Source: JAFEDN01 sp963818985
GTDB taxonomy: Bacteria > Pseudomonadota > Gammaproteobacteria > Coxiellales > Coxiellaceae
DNA length: 64,000 nucleotides
Assembly: GCA_963818985.1 (NCBI GenBank)
Contig: CAWFUJ010000012.1
Coordinates: 124,001-188,000, forward strand
Reading direction: 5' to 3'
The notes beneath the pieces were generated by a model. It was not told the origin of the DNA. It made no database searches and saw only the letters and a program-made list of their open reading frames with translations. The translations under genes and the position numbers were made by a program. This document shows, in pieces, positions 62,216-64,000 of the stretch. The stretch's first letter is position 1; every line of letters starts with the position of its first letter.

Positions 62216-64000
62216 GTGAATCAAAAAGCGTTACAACAAGCGGTTCTGGAAGCGGAAAAACAGGGCGAATTAATCCGTGGCGTGTATTCTGAGAACGGCA
62301 CCCGTTGGACTACACGCGAAGCGCTGACACTGGAAAGAGAAATTATTCAACTCGCCCAGCAAGACCGTGGGGTCTTGCCGCCTAGAATGTCCCTTGAGGT
62401 GGTTAACGCCTATTTAGACAAAACCCCGGCCAGCGAAGAACACGTCAGGGTGTTACGGGAACTGGCGGTGCAAACCGACCGCATCGTGTTATTACAAGGT
62501 TTTGCCGGCACGGGTAAAACTACCTTACTGCAACATATCGAACAGTTACAGCACATCCAGGGCGCTTTGCAGGAAGGCCAGCAGGCCTTGCTGTGTTTAG
62601 CGCCGACCCATGCCGCCGTCAAAGAAATCCGAGGCCGTGGTTTAGCAGGCTATACTTTAGATCGGTTTTTATTGAATGTCGCCGCCGGCAAGATCACGCC
62701 GGAAGCCTATCGAGGTCGCTGCATCGTGGTGGATGAATCGTCCATGGTGTCCAATCAACGCCTGGGTGATTTTATCAAAGCCCTGATTCATCTGGATGCT
62801 TCGGGCATGTTGGTGGGCGATATCCATCAATACACGGCAGTCGATTCCGGCAAGCCGTTTGAAATTTTGCAGCGGGTCGGGTTATCGATGGTGCATTTGA
62901 CCCACATCACCCGGCAAGAGGATGAAATCCTGAAAGCCGCTGTAAAGGCCGTCTATCAGAAAAATTTCTCCCAGGTCTTTAAGATTTTGGAAAATCGAAT
63001 TATTGAAGTGGGCGGTTTTATTGATGATGAAAATAAGCGCCAGGATAACCGCGCCGAGCGCATGGCTTTGATTGCTGAAGATTACGTCAGCCGGGATACC
63101 ATGAGGCGGGCGCAAACCCAGGTGATCACCTTCGGTAACGAGGATCGGGTTTTACAAAATGCACTGGTTCGGGAAGGGTTGATCCTGAAGGGTGAACTCA
63201 CGGGCCCCCGCCTGGTCACTGACATTTTAGTGTCCCGGCGCTTAAGCGAAATTGAGCGCAGCCAGGTGGGATTTTACCACGTCGGGGATGTTCTCCGTTT
63301 TAATGTCAGTCATTCCGGCGGCATTCATAAAGGGGAATACTGGACAGTGGCGGGTATCACCCCCAAAGGGCAGCGCTTGCAACTGGAGCGCCCCGGCTCA
63401 GATCCAGTGCTGTGGAAGCCCCAACCCTATCAAAGCGGCAGGCGGGCTGGGGTGGAAGTCTATGAGATCGAACGCCGGGAGTTAATGGCCGGCGATTTAA
63501 TCCGCTGGACGCGGACGGATGATACGCTAGGACTGCTCAGTCCGGAGTTGGCACGGGTAGAAGCGGTTATTTTGCCGTCAAAAGCCCAGAAACCCTCGCA
63601 CCGGCTGGCGCAGCCGCTGGTGAAATCGGGAAGCTTCCCCCGCAAAAGCCGCCCATCGATCCGGCTAAAATCATTGTCCGTTCACTGCAATTAACCGACC
63701 AGGGGTTAACGCCGACGGGAAATTCCATTGAATTGATCAGCACCCACCCCCGACTACAACATTGGGATCATGCTTACGCCATTACCGGGTATGGTGCGCA
63801 GGGAAAAACCATCACCGAAGTATTGATCAACGCGGAAAGCTACCGCCCGCAACTCACCAGCCAGCGGTCATTGTTAGTGGTGCTGACGAGAGCCACCCAT
63901 CAAGTGACCTTGTATACCGACAATAAAGAACGATTACTGCAAGCCGTCCAAAACAATCCGGGCCGTAAATCCAGCGCACTGGAAGCCGTTGGGGAACTTC
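62216..64000 (+). pseudogene. TraI/MobF-type relaxase helicase domain: 5'-truncated, frameshifted, runs off window
   Basis: The frame starts at a GTG without family N-terminus; the relaxase domain is missing. It shows a superfamily I helicase: Walker A LLQGFAGTGKTTLLQHIEQL, LCLAPTHAAVKEIRGRG, Walker B RCIVVDESSMVSNQRLGDF, and LVGDIHQYTAVDSGKPFEIL. The first frame ends at 63694, but the true continuation (KIIVRSLQLTDQGLTPTGNS, AYAITGYGAQGKTITEVLI, LLVVLTRATHQVTLYTDN, helicase motifs V and VI) runs from about 63630 to the window end in another frame. It marks the remains of a conjugative element of F/Trw type. It could have unwound the transferred strand. Confidence 0.8.

Overview
The window looks like the chromosome of an intracellular gamma-proteobacterium of the order Legionellales (Legionella/Coxiella/Aquicella/Berkiella side). 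This rests on an AnkH/LegA3-like ankyrin protein with a C-terminal cysteine-protease-like domain, a eukaryotic-type protein kinase with an ankyrin segment, an LRR plus transglutaminase-like giant protein, IS1111-type insertion sequences, and an AT-rich backbone studded with short palindromic repeats. The assignment is inference; no rRNA or housekeeping marker is present.

Region 1 (about 1-28,500) is a trehalose / alpha-glucan island. Leftward genes encode a fused trehalose-6-phosphate synthase/phosphatase, an SDR dehydrogenase and a GH15 hydrolase (7991 down to 3027). A compact seven-gene leftward operon (27519 down to 11508) encodes TreS-maltokinase, MalQ, GlgB (frameshifted near its C-terminus), TreZ, a GH57 enzyme, TreY and GlgE. 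A separate OtsB is divergent from it. Together these give the whole GlgE route (trehalose to maltose to maltose-1-phosphate to branched alpha-glucan), the TreY/TreZ route back to trehalose, and OtsA/OtsB-type synthesis from UDP-glucose and glucose-6-phosphate. Unknown proteins at 1720, 8245 and 9279 and several palindromic elements lie between them.

Region 2 (28,479-39,613) carries a secreted calcineurin-type phosphoesterase, a small membrane-anchored unknown, a YpsA/SLOG protein, a tandem AAA+ ATPase overlapping a 1437-residue LRR/transglutaminase-like protein (the most unusual pair in the window), a lipoyl-domain-like protein that lacks the lipoylation lysine, and the AnkH-like protein.

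Region 3 (39,700-58,745) is an integrative element of about 19 kb inserted in a tRNA-Lys(CTT) gene. The 3' part of the tRNA is duplicated at 58,690-58,745 and a P4-type integrase sits beside the right copy. It carries a reverse transcriptase, a kinase/ankyrin protein, two IS110-family transposases with strong hairpins around them, a second tyrosine recombinase, a ribbon-helix-helix protein, an AT-rich segment bounded by 80-bp inverted repeats, an iteron-like cluster, an AlpA / CHC2 zinc finger / TOPRIM-DUF927 replication cassette, and a Schlafen-AlbA_2 regulator.

Region 4 (58,745-64,000) appears to be the decaying left end of a second element inserted in tandem at the same att site: an IS982 gene split by an intact ISL3 element (8-bp target duplication), a frameshifted ExeA/TniB-like ATPase, an ISNCY-like transposase remnant, a 23-bp-period repeat array, and a truncated, frameshifted TraI/MobF-type helicase that runs off the window. 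Several genes carry single-base frameshifts, so sequence error versus real decay should be kept in mind.
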